DNA of 64,000 nt from Nocardia tengchongensis (GCF_018362975.1 NZ_CP074371.1:6324001-6388000), one strand, 5' to 3'. Positions 18,125 to 29,067 are shown, counted from the stretch's first letter. A program made the numbers and translations. The notes: a model not told the origin generated them from the sequence alone.

Positions 18125-18993
18125 TCAGGCGGGGCGGGCGGACCTGTCGAGCCCCGAGGTCGCGTTCCAGCCGATCAAATAGCCCGCATGCCGTGTCTCC
18201 AATACATCAGCCACCGACTCGTCGGAGGCATTGAGAACATCCAGGTGCAATTGTCGAAGTCGCCAGCACGGGTCGAGCCCGAGTTCGCGCTGCATCAGTT
18301 CGGCGAAATTGTGATAGACCTCGAGCGCTCTATACCGTTGCCCGATCGGCACAGCGCGTACATGTAATACGCCTGCATCCGCTCGTGCAGCGGCTGCTCG
18401 GCGGTCAATCTCGCCAGATCGGGGCAGGCCTCACGATGACCGCCCAATCGCAACAGGGCCTCGATCCGCCGCTCCTGATTCACCAAGCGCAATTGCTCGA
18501 GATGCGTCAATTCCGCGGTGAGCGGATTCCCGGCCTCCACATCCAGCAGCGGCGGGCCGGTCCACAGGGCCTCCGAGGCGGTATACAGCTCGACCGCCCG
18601 CCGATCGTCGCCCACCGTGGCCGCGCAGCGCGCGGCCTCGGCCATGACCTGGTAATCCCTGACATCCAGCACACAGTCGCGGGCGTCGAACAGATACCCC
18701 TTGCTCCAGGTGCGCAGGTATCGGTCCGCCACCTCACCCTGCTCGACGTCCAGGAACTCGGCCATGCGCTTCCTGATCCCGAGCACATACGTCTGCACCA
18801 CCGTCACGGCACTGCGTGGCGGATCCTCGTTCCATAATTCCTCGATCATCGCGGACACCGGCACGACAGTCGAATGCCGGACGAGCAGCAGCGCGAGCAA
18901 TTGCCGCTGTTTCTGAGCCGTCGGTGTGGCATTCCTGTTCTGCAGCGCTAGCGTTAGCGGTCCTAGCACACGGGCATAGATTTGCTGTGTCAC
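18125..18993 (-). CDS. SARP-family pathway activator, frameshifted
   Basis: 289 residues after repair, normal for small SARPs. Residues 1-100 form the OmpR-like winged helix (VLGPLTLALQN, QLLALLLVRHSTVVPVSAMI, AVTVVQTYVLGIRKRM). Residues about 105-265 form the bacterial transcriptional activation (BTAD) domain, including ERMQAYYMYALCRSG and LEVYHNFAELMQRELGLDP. The frame is lost at the CCC run at 18341-18343; adding one base joins CRSG to QRYRALEVYHNF. It should activate the cluster by binding the TCGAG repeats. Confidence 0.88.
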
Positions 18994-19336
18994 GGGCGCT
19001 CCCTACTATCTTTTCCCGGAAAAGCGCGGGAAATGAATACCCACGGCACTGGAGGCCACTCCAGCCTAACGGTCGGCAGGTATCAGATTCGTGAACAAAC
19101 CGTAATTTGATGGTTAAAGCCCAAACGTCCCCAAACCATCGGCTACCTGTTTCACCAACGCATCGATAATGAATGACAAATCAAATACGCATCACGTATA
19201 GACCCCAATGCCGGCGGGACCTCCGCATTTGAGCGACGCTCTAGGGCCCGTGGGTCAGACTCGGAGGCAGTGGAACCCGGAAGTGGTTGGTCGCCAACCG
19301 ATTCCGGGCCACTCCCGATCACCACCGAGGACAGGC
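18994..19336. promoter_or_regulatory. Divergent promoter region SARP / acyl-CoA carboxylase operon
   Basis: 343 bp without a gene and more AT-rich than its surroundings, e.g. around 19085-19195. It must hold the promoters of the SARP gene (left) and the accD-type operon (right). A weak pair TTGAGCG (19229-19235) and TCTAGGG (19240-19246), 11 bp apart, resembles a degenerate SARP box facing the carboxylase operon. Confidence 0.45.
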
Positions 19337-20881
19337 ATGCGTGAACGCGTCGAGGAGCTCGACAAACTCAAACAATCGGTACTGGCCGGGCCCGATGCGG
19401 CCGCGACGCAACGTCAGTACGACAAGGGGAAGCTGACCGCCTACGAGCGGATCGACCTGCTGCTGGACCCTGGGTCGTTCCAGGAGATCGAGGCGTTACG
19501 ACGCCATCGGGCAACAGGATTCGGGCTCGAGCACCGGCGTCACCACACCGACGGCGTGGTCACCGGCTGGGGAACCGTCGAGGGGCGGACGGTGTTCGTG
19601 TTCGCGCAGGACTTCCGGATTCTGGGTGGCGCGCTGGGCGAGGCGCACGCGCAGAAGATTCACAAGGTCATGGATTTGGCGCTGGCCGCGGGCGCACCGC
19701 TGGTCGGGCTCTATGACGGTGCGGGGGCCCGCATCCAGGAAGGGGTCACCGCGTTGGCCGGTTTCGGTGGAATATTCGCGCGAAACACCAAGGCCTCCGG
19801 CGTGATTCCGCAGATCAGCGTCATCCTCGGACCTTGCGCCGGTGGCGCCGCCTACAGTCCCGCGCTCACCGACTTCGTCTTCATGATCCGGGAGACGGCC
19901 CAGATATTCATCACCGGACCCGACGTGGTGGCGGCGGTGACCGGCGAGCGGGTCACCATGAACGAGCTGGGCGGGGCCGACATCCATTCGCGCACATCGG
20001 GTGTCACCCATTTCACCTACGACGACGAACCCTCCTGCCTGCACGATGTCCGGCATCTGCTGTCGATGCTGCCGGCCAACAATCGTCAGCATCCGCCGAC
20101 AGTGGTGTGCACCGATCCCCCGGATCGGCGCAACGAGTCGCTCTACGATCTGGTCCCGCTCGACGGGAACCGGCCCTACGACGTGCGCGCGGTCCTCGAG
20201 GAGATCGTCGACGACCACGAGATCTTCGAGGTACACGAGCTGTGGGCGGCGAATGTGGTGTGCGCCTTCGCCCGCCTCGACGGGCACGTGGTGGGCGTGG
20301 TCGCCAATCAGCCGAACATGCTCGCGGGGGTGCTCGACATCGCCGCCTCCGAGAAGGCCGCCCGGTTCGTGCAGCTCTGCGACGCGTTCAATATTCCGCT
20401 CGTCACGCTGATCGACGTGCCGGGTTTTCTGCCCGGTGTCGCGCAGGAGCACGGCGGGATCATCCGCCACGGCGCCAAACTGCTCTACGCCTACTGCAAC
20501 GCCACGGTCCCCCGGGTCTCGGTGGTCCTGCGCAAGTCCTACGGCGGCGCGTACATCGTCATGGATTCCCGGTCGATCGGCGCGGACCTGGCGCTGGCCT
20601 GGCCCAGCAACGAGATCGCCGTCATGGGCGCCGAGGCCGCCGCGAACGTGATCTTCCGCCGCGAGATCAATGCCGCGAAGGATCCGGAGGCGATGCGGCA
20701 GAACAAGATTGCCGAGTATCGCTCGGAGCTCGTGCACCCCTACTATGCCGCCGAGCGGGGTCTGGTCGACGACGTGATCGATCCGGCCGACACCCGTTCG
20801 GTACTCATCCGCAGCCTCGCCATGCTGCGGACCAAACATGCCGACCTGCCGATTCGCAAGCATGGCAACCCACCCCAGTGA
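19337..20881 (+). CDS. Acyl-CoA carboxylase carboxyltransferase (beta) subunit
   Basis: 514 residues from ATG 19337 (GAGG upstream); the longer frame to 19208 starts in promoter sequence. The N-terminal MRERVEELDKLKQSVLAG and YERIDLLLDPGSF, the oxyanion Gly-Gly pairs GPCAGGAAYSPALTDF and SYGGAYIVMDSRSIGADLAL match AccD5/PccB-type subunits. It transfers carboxyl from biotin to acetyl- or propionyl-CoA. Followed by the epsilon subunit and the biotinylated alpha subunit; with the malonyl transacylase this implies dedicated malonyl-CoA supply for the adjacent PKS. Confidence 0.95.
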   Translation: MRERVEELDKLKQSVLAGPDAAATQRQYDKGKLTAYERIDLLLDPGSFQEIEALRRHRATGFGLEHRRHHTDGVVTGWGTVEGRTVFVFAQDFRILGGALGEAHAQKIHKVMDLALAAGAPLVGLYDGAGARIQEGVTALAGFGGIFARNTKASGVIPQISVILGPCAGGAAYSPALTDFVFMIRETAQIFITGPDVVAAVTGERVTMNELGGADIHSRTSGVTHFTYDDEPSCLHDVRHLLSMLPANNRQHPPTVVCTDPPDRRNESLYDLVPLDGNRPYDVRAVLEEIVDDHEIFEVHELWAANVVCAFARLDGHVVGVVANQPNMLAGVLDIAASEKAARFVQLCDAFNIPLVTLIDVPGFLPGVAQEHGGIIRHGAKLLYAYCNATVPRVSVVLRKSYGGAYIVMDSRSIGADLALAWPSNEIAVMGAEAAANVIFRREINAAKDPEAMRQNKIAEYRSELVHPYYAAERGLVDDVIDPADTRSVLIRSLAMLRTKHADLPIRKHGNPPQ

Positions 20882-20897
20882 GCAGAGCGAGAAGCAC

Positions 20898-21089
20898 ATG
20901 ACAGCACCCCTGGTCCGCGTCGAACGCGGCAATCCCGACGACATCGAAACCGCCGCCCTGCTCATCGTGTTGATGAGCGCGCTCGCGAATTCCGTCAAGA
21001 GCGCCCCGCCCGCGGTGGCTCCCGTGCGCTGGATCGGGCCGCCGCGCGCGAGCGCCTTCGTCCCGCCGCGCAGCTGGGCCGCCGCATGA
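20898..21089 (+). CDS. Acyl-CoA carboxylase epsilon subunit
   Basis: 63 residues from ATG 20898. The pattern [20 protein letters not shown] followed by [18 protein letters not shown] is that of actinobacterial AccE/PccE epsilon subunits, which bridge alpha and beta subunits and raise activity. 16 bp after the beta subunit and overlapping the alpha subunit by ATGA. Confidence 0.85.
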   Translation: MTAPLVRVERGNPDDIETAALLIVLMSALANSVKSAPPAVAPVRWIGPPRASAFVPPRSWAAA

Positions 21090-22906
21090 GCGCCGAATCG
21101 GTTGCCGTGGAACGGAGTTACGGCCTGCGCAAGGTCCTCGTAGCCAACCGAGGCGAGATCGCCGTGCGCGTGATCCGGGCCGCCAAGGACGCCGGAATCG
21201 CCAGTGTTGCCGTGTACGCCGAACCGGACGCCGACGCGCCGTTCGTGAAGCTCGCCGACGAGGCGTTCGCCCTCGGCGGTCAGACCTCGGCCGAGTCGTA
21301 CCTGGTGTTCGACAAGATCCTCGACGCCGCCGCCAAGGCCGGCGCCGACGCGATCCACCCCGGCTACGGCTTCCTTTCCGAGAACGCCGATTTCGCGCAG
21401 GCCGTGATCGACGCGAACCTGATCTGGATCGGCCCCTCGCCGCAGTCCATCCGCGACCTGGGCGACAAGGTCACCGCGCGCCACATTGCCGAGCGCGCCA
21501 AGGCGCCGATGGCCGCGGGCACCAAGGACCCGGTCAAGGACGCCGACGAGGTCGTCGCGTTCGCCAAGGAGTACGGCGTTCCGGTGGCCATCAAGGCCGC
21601 CTTCGGTGGTGGCGGTCGTGGCATGAAGGTCGCGCACACCATCGAGGAGATCCCGGAGCTGTTCGAGTCCGCCACCCGTGAGGCCATCGCCGCCTTCGGT
21701 CGCGGCGAGTGCTTCGTGGAGCAGTACCTGGACAAGGCCCGCCACGTCGAGGCCCAGGTCATCGCCGACCAGCACGGCAATGTCGTGGTCGCCGGCACCC
21801 GTGACTGCTCGCTGCAGCGTCGGTTCCAGAAGCTGGTCGAGGAGGCCCCGGCCCCCTTCCTGTCCGATTCCGTGCGGTCCGAGATCCACGAGTCGGCGAA
21901 GCAAATCTGCCGCGAGGCAGGCTATTACGGTGCCGGCACGGTCGAATACCTCGTCCAGGGCGACACGGTCTCCTTCCTCGAGGTCAACACCCGCCTCCAG
22001 GTGGAACATCCGGTCACCGAGGAGACCGCCGGCATCGACCTGGTGCGCCAGCAGTTCCGCATCGCCGAAGGCCACGCCCTGACCTTGACCGAGGACCCGA
22101 CCCCGCGCGGCCACTCGTTCGAGTTCCGCATCAACGGCGAAGACGCGGGCCGCGGCTTCCTCCCCGCGCCCGGCCCGGTCGTCACCTACCGCGAACCGAC
22201 CGGTCCCGGCGTCCGCGTCGACTCCGGTGTGGTCGAGGGCTCTGTCATCGGCGGCCAGTTCGACTCCATGCTCGCCAAGCTGATCGTGACCGGTGAGAAC
22301 CGTGACCAGGCCCTCCAACGAGCAGCCCGCGCCCTCGCCGAATTCCACATCGAGGGCTTGGCCACCGTCCTCCCCTTCCACCGCCACATCGTCACCAACC
22401 CCGCCTTCATCGGCGACGGCGAGAAGTTCGACGTCTACACCAAGTGGATCGAGAACGAGTGGGACAACCCGATCGAGCCGTACACCGGCGGCCAGCCCAT
22501 CGAGGACGAGGACGAGGCGCCCCGTCAGAAGGTGGTCGTCGAGGTCGGCGGTCGTCGTCTGGAAGTGTCGCTGCCGGGTCAGTTCTCGGTCGGCGCCGCC
22601 GCGTCGGCCAATGGTGCGGCTGCGGTGCGCAAGAAGCCCAAGGGGCGCAAGCGAACAGGCATGGCCGACGCAGCCTCCGGCGATTCAGTCACCGCGCCCA
22701 TGCAGGGCACCGTGGTCAAAGTCGCCGTCACGGAGGGGCAGTCCGTCGAGGCCGGGGATCTGGTCGTGGTCCTCGAGGCGATGAAGATGGAGAACCCGGT
22801 CACCGCCCACAAGGCCGGTGTCATCACCGGACTCGCGGTCGAAACCGGTGCCGCCATTACCCAGGGCACTTCGATTTGCAGTGTAAGCCAAGGAGATCAG
22901 ACATGA
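21086..22906 (+). CDS. Acyl-CoA carboxylase alpha subunit (biotin carboxylase + BCCP)
   Basis: 606 residues, normal for AccA3-type proteins. Biotin carboxylase domain at about 14-460: [33 protein letters not shown] loop [31 protein letters not shown] domain at the end with the biotinyl lysine in [11 protein letters not shown]. It carboxylates biotin with ATP and bicarbonate. Codon use is cleaner and the protein closer to housekeeping AccA3 than its neighbours, so it may have been recruited from primary metabolism. Starts in an ATGA overlap and ends in another. Confidence 0.96.
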   Translation: MSAESVAVERSYGLRKVLVANRGEIAVRVIRAAKDAGIASVAVYAEPDADAPFVKLADEAFALGGQTSAESYLVFDKILDAAAKAGADAIHPGYGFLSENADFAQAVIDANLIWIGPSPQSIRDLGDKVTARHIAERAKAPMAAGTKDPVKDADEVVAFAKEYGVPVAIKAAFGGGGRGMKVAHTIEEIPELFESATREAIAAFGRGECFVEQYLDKARHVEAQVIADQHGNVVVAGTRDCSLQRRFQKLVEEAPAPFLSDSVRSEIHESAKQICREAGYYGAGTVEYLVQGDTVSFLEVNTRLQVEHPVTEETAGIDLVRQQFRIAEGHALTLTEDPTPRGHSFEFRINGEDAGRGFLPAPGPVVTYREPTGPGVRVDSGVVEGSVIGGQFDSMLAKLIVTGENRDQALQRAARALAEFHIEGLATVLPFHRHIVTNPAFIGDGEKFDVYTKWIENEWDNPIEPYTGGQPIEDEDEAPRQKVVVEVGGRRLEVSLPGQFSVGAAASANGAAAVRKKPKGRKRTGMADAASGDSVTAPMQGTVVKVAVTEGQSVEAGDLVVVLEAMKMENPVTAHKAGVITGLAVETGAAITQGTSICSVSQGDQT

Positions 22907-23799
22907 CCGTCATCAATCCCACACCGCTGCACCCACATTCGACGGTCGATGACCTGCAGGTTCGGTCCATCGACCTCGACGGCGGTGACGCGACGCTGTC
23001 GGCGCTGATCACCACGCCGGTCCAGCAGCCGCCGCGCGGCACCATCGTCGCCCTGCACGGGGCCGGGATGCGGGCCGGATACTTCCACGGTCGAGCCCTG
23101 CCCGGCATGTCGATGCTCGAACTGGGCGCGGCCCTCGGCTTCTCGGTCGTCGCCATCGACCGCCCCGGCTACGGCGCGTCCGCTGCCGCGCTGCCCGAGG
23201 GCCGGCCCGTCATCGACCAGGCCGCCACCCTCGCCAACGCGCTGCGGGATCTGGCCGGGCGGTTCGACACCGGTGCGGGTGTGCTGCTGCACGCCCATTC
23301 GTTCGGCGGCAAGCTGGCTCTGGCCACTGCCGCCTATCAGCGTGTACCGGATCTGCTGGGCATCGATGTCTCCGGGTGCGGGCACCGTTACGCCCACCCG
23401 GCCGATGGGCTCGAGAACATCGGCGCGACGTGGACGAAGAGCTGGCTGCCGCTGCAGCTGTATCCGCCGGAGACCTTCCACCAGGCTCGCTCGATCACCG
23501 CGCCGATCCCGGCCGCCGAGCGGTTCGACATCGTGAGCTGGGAATCGATGTTTCCCGCCATCGCCGAGCGCATTCGGGTTCCGGTCCGGTTCACCTTCGC
23601 CGAGCACGAGCGCTGGTGGCATCACGACGACCGCACCCTCGCGAATCTGTGCTCCCGGCTGCGGCATTCACCGCGCGTGGTCATCGACCGTCAGCTCGAC
23701 GCCGGACACAACACCAGCCTCGGCTACACGGCGCGCACCTTCCACCTGCGCTCGCTGGCCTTCGCCGAGGAATGCGTCGCGCTGAGGCAGCGCAGATGA
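22903..23799 (+). CDS. Alpha/beta hydrolase in malonyl-supply operon
   Basis: 298 residues from ATG 22903, overlapping the carboxylase stop; AAGGAG lies upstream. Oxyanion region [20 protein letters not shown], nucleophile Ser in [14 protein letters not shown], catalytic His in [10 protein letters not shown]. Because it is translationally coupled between the carboxylase and the transacylase, a role in the polyketide pathway (editing thioesterase or product hydrolase) is likely, but the substrate is not evident. Confidence 0.82.
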   Translation: MTVINPTPLHPHSTVDDLQVRSIDLDGGDATLSALITTPVQQPPRGTIVALHGAGMRAGYFHGRALPGMSMLELGAALGFSVVAIDRPGYGASAAALPEGRPVIDQAATLANALRDLAGRFDTGAGVLLHAHSFGGKLALATAAYQRVPDLLGIDVSGCGHRYAHPADGLENIGATWTKSWLPLQLYPPETFHQARSITAPIPAAERFDIVSWESMFPAIAERIRVPVRFTFAEHERWWHHDDRTLANLCSRLRHSPRVVIDRQLDAGHNTSLGYTARTFHLRSLAFAEECVALRQRR

Positions 23800-24776
23800 G
23801 CCACCCCGCCGCCGCCCACACCCGCCTCGACGTCGAGCCCTATGCCCTCCTGGCGCCCGGGCAGGGCTCGCAGAAACCGGGCATGCTGACCGACTGGCTG
23901 TCGCTGCCGGGTGCCGAGCGAAGCCTCGCACGCTGGTCGGAGATCTGTGACCTCGACCTGCTGCGCCTCGGAACCACCGCCGACGCAACCGAACTCGTCG
24001 ACACCGCCACCACCCAGCCGCTCGTGGTCGCCGCCGCGCTGCTCGCGGTGCAGGCGTTGCACGCCGCGGGCGGGCTCGGGCCCGACACGATGGTCGCCGG
24101 TCACTCGGTCGGCGAGCTCGCGGCGGCAGCGGCCGCGGGCGTGATCTCCCCCGACGACGCGATCGCCCTGGCCGCCATCCGCGGCCACGCCATGGCCGAC
24201 GCCTGCGCCGCGGACCGCACCGGCATGGCGGCCGTCCTCGGCGGCCGCCCCGAGGAGGTACTCACCCGCATCGCGGAACTCGATCTGGTGCCCGCCAACC
24301 ACAATGCTCCCGGCCATCTCGTCGTCGCCGGACGCATCGAAGCCCTGGCCGCGCTGTCGGCCGACCGCCCGGCGGACGCCAAAGTGGTCGTCCTTCCGGT
24401 GGCGGGCGCCTTCCACACCGAATTCATGGCCGCCGCCCGCGACACGGTGACCCGCGCGATCGGAAAACTCGTCCCCCGCAACCCGATCCGTCCCCTGCTG
24501 TCCAACCTCGACGGTCGCCCCGTCACGTCGGGCGCCGACGCCCTGACCAAGATCGCCGCTCAGATCACCCGCCCCGTCCGCTGGGACCTGTGCACGACAA
24601 CCCTGCGCCAGGCCCGCCTCACCACGCTCCTCGAACTCCCCCCGGCGGGCGTCCTCACCGCCATTGCGAAACGCGAACTCCCCCACCTGAACCGCCACCC
24701 CCTGCGCACCCCCGCAACCCTCACCACAGCTCTCGACGCCCTCACCACCCCTAACAGACCCGGAAGCACGCCGTAG
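23796..24776 (+). CDS. Malonyl-CoA:ACP transacylase (FabD-like)
   Basis: 326 residues from ATG 23796 (ATGA overlap). LLAPGQGSQKPGMLTDWL is the FabD N-terminus, VAGHSVGELAAAAAAG carries the nucleophile Ser, ANHNAPGHLVVAG follows, and PVAGAFHTEFM has the catalytic His. It loads malonyl from CoA onto the ACP. Type II clusters usually borrow the fatty-acid enzyme, so a cluster-linked copy is notable. Last gene of the operon. Confidence 0.93.
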   Translation: MSHPAAAHTRLDVEPYALLAPGQGSQKPGMLTDWLSLPGAERSLARWSEICDLDLLRLGTTADATELVDTATTQPLVVAAALLAVQALHAAGGLGPDTMVAGHSVGELAAAAAAGVISPDDAIALAAIRGHAMADACAADRTGMAAVLGGRPEEVLTRIAELDLVPANHNAPGHLVVAGRIEALAALSADRPADAKVVVLPVAGAFHTEFMAAARDTVTRAIGKLVPRNPIRPLLSNLDGRPVTSGADALTKIAAQITRPVRWDLCTTTLRQARLTTLLELPPAGVLTAIAKRELPHLNRHPLRTPATLTTALDALTTPNRPGSTP

Positions 24777-24818
24777 CTCGCTGTATGAAGCGGGCTTCCG
24801 GTCGCCGAACGAACACAA

Positions 24819-24847
24819 AACGGCAGGCACCGTGTGGTGCCTGCCGT
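24819..24847 (-). terminator. Terminator of tRNA-Val(CAC)
   Basis: On the minus strand CGGCAGGCACC pairs with GGTGCCTGCCG around a 4-base loop and is followed by TTTT. It lies directly downstream of the tRNA and also faces the end of the transacylase operon. Confidence 0.85.
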
Positions 24848-24853
24848 TCGAAG

Positions 24854-24925
24854 TGGTTCTAGCTGGGATCGAACCAGCGACCCCTCGCGTGTGAAGCGAG
24901 TGCTCTCCCGCTGAGCTATAGAACC
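24854..24925 (-). tRNA. tRNA-Val (CAC)
   Basis: Minus strand begins GGTTCTATAGCTCAGCGGGA; acceptor GGTTCTA pairs with TAGAACC; anticodon stem CTCGC/GCGAG with loop TTCACAC, anticodon CAC; T arm CTGGTTCGATCCCAG. Discriminator A. CCA is not completed in the gene as seen. Confidence 0.95.
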
Positions 24926-25222
24926 GGGTCTTGTCGCCGAGGCGACTGTTCGGGGCGGCGCTTGCGTGCCTCTCGAACGAGAATGAAGATTACACACCCG
25001 GCTCGCATCACACCAAATCGCGTGCACAACGGCGTAAAACTGAGGTTTCAGGGGGCGGTGGGGCGGGTGAGGTTTCACCGGGGTGTTGCCCGGGCGTCAC
25101 GAGGGTGTCGCCGGGGCGGGGTGGGATGGGTGGCGACTCGTACGCGGCGGTCGCCCACTTCCAGGGCCGACCGGCGGAACCACATGCCTGTAGTTCGAAA
25201 TTACCCCGATCTACCAGGCGAT

Positions 25223-25252
25223 TTGTTACCTGCGCAGATCGTCGGCTAATGT
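25223..25252 (+). promoter_or_regulatory. Promoter of tRNA cluster
   Basis: TTGTTA (25223-25228), 18 bp, TAATGT (25247-25252), about 45 bp before tRNA-Gly. The same GGCTAATGTTCT element stands before the copies at 30142 and 31866, and a variant (CTAGTGTTCT) before the copy at 56512. The rest of 24926-25296 shows no gene. Confidence 0.7.
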
Positions 25253-25296
25253 TCTACCTCGTCAGCGGGACAGCCGAAAGGCGCCCGGGACGGAAT

Positions 25297-25369
25297 GCGG
25301 ATGTAGCGCAGCTGGTAGCGCATCACCTTGCCAAGGTGAGGGTCGCGGGTTCGAATCCCGTCATCCGCT
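25297..25369 (+). tRNA. tRNA-Gly (GCC), copy 1
   Basis: 73 nt; acceptor GCGGATG/CATCCGC; anticodon stem CACCT/AGGTG with loop TGCC in the middle, anticodon GCC; T arm CGGGTTCGAATCCCG. This copy differs from the other three by a compensated G-C pair in the T stem, where the others have A-T. Confidence 0.97.
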
Positions 25370-25392
25370 CGAGGGGCCAACACGGCCTGCTT

Positions 25393-25463
25393 GGCGGTGT
25401 GGCCGAGTGGTGAGGCAACGGCCTGCAAAGCCGTGCACACGGGTTCGATTCCCGTCGCCGCCT
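25393..25463 (+). tRNA. tRNA-Cys (GCA)
   Basis: 71 nt; acceptor GGCGGTG/CGCCGCC; anticodon loop CTGCAAA gives anticodon GCA; T arm CGGGTTCGATTCCCG. Second gene of the Gly-Cys-Val cluster. Confidence 0.95.
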
Positions 25464-25489
25464 CTTCTTTTTGAAGAGCAAAAAGACCC

Positions 25490-25564
25490 GCGCGATTAGC
25501 TCAGCGGGAGAGCGCTTCCCTGACACGGAAGAGGTCACTGGTTCAATCCCAGTATCGCGCACCA
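25490..25564 (+). tRNA. tRNA-Val (GAC) with encoded CCA, copy 1
   Basis: Acceptor GCGCGAT/ATCGCGC followed by ACCA; anticodon stem CTTCC/GGAAG with loop CTGACAC, anticodon GAC. An identical gene occurs at 30230. Unlike the other tRNA genes here, the CCA end is encoded. Confidence 0.97.
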
Positions 25565-25579
25565 TATTTCATACAGATC

Positions 25580-25606
25580 AGGCCCGGCTCACGCCGGGCC
25601 TTTCTG
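25580..25606 (+). terminator. Terminator of Gly-Cys-Val tRNA cluster
   Basis: AGGCCCGGC TCAC GCCGGGCCT followed by TTCT. The same hairpin follows the second tRNA-Val(GAC) copy at 30320. Confidence 0.9.
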
Positions 25607-25631
25607 CATTTCCGGACGAATTCCGGCAGGC

Positions 25632-27187
<1,556 letters not shown>

Positions 27188-27289
27188 CAGTCCGGTTTCG
27201 CTGACAGAAAACAGACTAACTAGACATTGCGTCAGTGAATCGGGAATCGAGGAATCCGCTCTGATCAGCCGGTTCGCCCGCGGGAAATT

Positions 27290-27985
27290 ATGGTGGTGGC
27301 CATGAGGATTCGGCGGTGGCGGCGCGCGTATCTTGCGGCCGAGTACGCGGCGTTGTTCTTCGGCGGGACGACCCTGTACAACGCGGTATTGCGGGGCAAG
27401 CCACCGATTCCGGCACTGCTGATCCTGGGGACGGGGGTGACGGTGTATCTGCGGCGATCCAAGGGGTTCGATCGCGAATCCCTGTGGCGCGCCGAGGCAT
27501 TCCCGGCTCAGGCGCGGTCGATGGCGGTCGGCGCGGGGGCGAACGCGGTCGCGTTGACCGCGGCCACGGCGCTGCTGCGGCGGGAGGATCTGTTCAATCT
27601 GCCGCGGCGCAATCCGCTGATCTGGCTGGCGGTCATGGTGTTGTATCCCGCGCTGAGCGTCTATCCGCAGGAGCTGATCTTCCGATCGTTCCTGTTCCAC
27701 CGGTACGCGCCGGTGTTCGGCGAGGGCCGGGCGATGGTGGCTGCGAGTGCGGCGGCATTCGGGTACGTGCACATCGTGTTCGGGAGCTGGTTCTCGGTGG
27801 CGGCCAGCAGCGTCGGCGGGTGGTTGTTCGCGGCGCGATACATGCGGACGAAGTCGCTGTTCACGGCCTCGGTGGAGCATGCGGCCTACGGGATTCTGGT
27901 GTTCTCGGTGGGACTGGGGCGGCATTTCTATCACGGGGCCGCCCCGGCCGCGCGAATTCAGTTGGGGGCCGCCGGAACCGCCTGA
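27290..27985 (+). CDS. CPBP-family membrane protease
   Basis: 231 residues from ATG 27290 (ATG 27302 also possible). Five to six hydrophobic segments. CPBP/Abi motifs: SVYPQELIFRSFLFHR (the usual EExxxR is QExxxR), FGYVHIVFG and SVEHAAYGILV. These glutamate proteases act in the membrane in CAAX-type processing or bacteriocin self-immunity. Diverges from the truncated amidohydrolase and overlaps the DUF1772 gene tail to tail by 28 bp. Confidence 0.82.
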   Translation: MVVAMRIRRWRRAYLAAEYAALFFGGTTLYNAVLRGKPPIPALLILGTGVTVYLRRSKGFDRESLWRAEAFPAQARSMAVGAGANAVALTAATALLRREDLFNLPRRNPLIWLAVMVLYPALSVYPQELIFRSFLFHRYAPVFGEGRAMVAASAAAFGYVHIVFGSWFSVAASSVGGWLFAARYMRTKSLFTASVEHAAYGILVFSVGLGRHFYHGAAPAARIQLGAAGTA

Positions 27986-28458
27986 CCCTCTGCCGCCGGG
28001 GCGGGCTGGGCGAACACGGCGATGGCGATGATGATCAGGAAGGCCAGCAGCGCCGTGCCGGTGCGGGCGATGTGGAACAGCTCCCAGCGGTGCAGGATCT
28101 GGGCGTAATCGGCGGGGACGTCTCCGACGGCCCACTGCTTGATCCTGCCGTTGATCGGGACGTTGCCGAATCGGGTGATGACGAACGAGGTGAGGACCAG
28201 GCCGAAAGCTGTTGCGGCCGAGCGGCGGACGACTCCCCCGCTGTAGATCGCCAGCAGCAGTGAGGTCAGTGCGGCCAGGCCCATCGCGGATTGCATGACC
28301 GGTCCGTTGACCTTCATCAGAGCCGTGTGGAAGGTGAACCGCACGTCCAGCGGGACGGTCTTGAATGCTTGCGCGACATTGATCAATCCGTATCCGAAGG
28401 CGCCGCACAGGTATCCGGCGGTGAGCAGGGCGGCCGCGGTGAGCAGTCGGGTGCGCAT
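27958..28458 (-). CDS. DUF1772 (anthrone-oxygenase-like) membrane protein
   Basis: 166 residues with four hydrophobic helices. RFGNVPINGRIKQWAVGD and HRWELFHIARTGTALLAF are the DUF1772 family signature, which includes fungal anthrone oxygenases; most bacterial members have no known role. It diverges from the MarR regulator and is the obvious candidate for its control. It is 3 kb outside the polyketide operons, so a link to that product is only a possibility. Confidence 0.8.
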   Translation of the reverse strand: MRTRLLTAAALLTAGYLCGAFGYGLINVAQAFKTVPLDVRFTFHTALMKVNGPVMQSAMGLAALTSLLLAIYSGGVVRRSAATAFGLVLTSFVITRFGNVPINGRIKQWAVGDVPADYAQILHRWELFHIARTGTALLAFLIIIAIAVFAQPAPAAEGQAVPAAPN

Positions 28459-28495
28459 GAGTGAGCCTTTCGCGGGATCCGAGTGTCTCCCTATG

Positions 28496-28537
28496 GTTCA
28501 GATTTTCGAATAGTTCAGATCTTCGAACCTGTATCCT
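28496..28537. promoter_or_regulatory. Candidate MarR operator (15-bp direct repeat)
   Basis: GTTCAGATTTTCGAA at 28496-28510 and GTTCAGATCTTCGAA at 28513-28527, 17 bp apart, each ending in palindromic TTCGAA; followed by TATCCT (28532-28537), a likely -10 for the MarR gene. It lies between the divergent DUF1772 and MarR genes. Confidence 0.6.
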
Positions 28538-28578
28538 GGATCTGTCAAGACGGCAGTTCGACATCGAACGGAGGGTTC

Positions 28579-29067
28579 GTGCCTCGGCCACAGCGAGCGA
28601 CGGACACCGCGGGCGCACCGGTGAGTGCGGAGCATCAGCGGCAACTGGAGGCGCTCGCACCACTGATCGCCACGCATTTCCGCCGCGCACACGGCGACAT
28701 GCCCGCCGCCCTGCGCGAATCCTTCGACGCGGGCGGACTCGGCAACCGGCACGGCGCCGTCCTGGCCCAGGTGCTGGCCGCGGGCAGCCTCAGCGTCAGC
28801 GACCTGGCCCGCCGCCTCGACATCAGCCTCACCAACGCGAGCCAGCTTGCCGGGGAACTGCACCGGGCCGGCTGGCTGCAACGCCACAACGACCCCGCCG
28901 ACAACCGGCGCACCCTGCTGTCCCTGCCCGATGATCGGCGCGACGACGTGGCCACCTTCATCAACCGCCGCTCCGACGCATTGCTGCGCGCGATGTCGCG
29001 GTTGACGCCCACTCAGCGCCGGGGATTCCTGGCCGGGTTGCAAGCCTGGGCCGACGAAATCCACTGA
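28579..29067 (+). CDS. MarR-family transcriptional regulator
   Basis: 162 residues from GTG 28579, which has GGAGGG four bases upstream; longer frames begin inside the operator. Winged helix: VLAQVLAAGSLSVSDLARRL, DISLTNASQLAGELHRAGWL, and the wing RHNDPADNRRTLLSL. Typical MarR dimer arms on both sides. Probably represses itself and the divergent membrane gene. Confidence 0.85.
   Translation: MPRPQRATDTAGAPVSAEHQRQLEALAPLIATHFRRAHGDMPAALRESFDAGGLGNRHGAVLAQVLAAGSLSVSDLARRLDISLTNASQLAGELHRAGWLQRHNDPADNRRTLLSLPDDRRDDVATFINRRSDALLRAMSRLTPTQRRGFLAGLQAWADEIH

Noticed and set aside
19496..22387. 963-codon open frame on the minus strand across the carboxylase operon
   Set aside because: Shadow of the accD/accA coding strand; biased high-GC codons leave the reverse frame open. 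No family pattern and no ribosome site.
24931..25413. Open frames between tRNA-Val and tRNA-Gly
   Set aside because: They run through tRNA genes and promoters and have no coding codon use.
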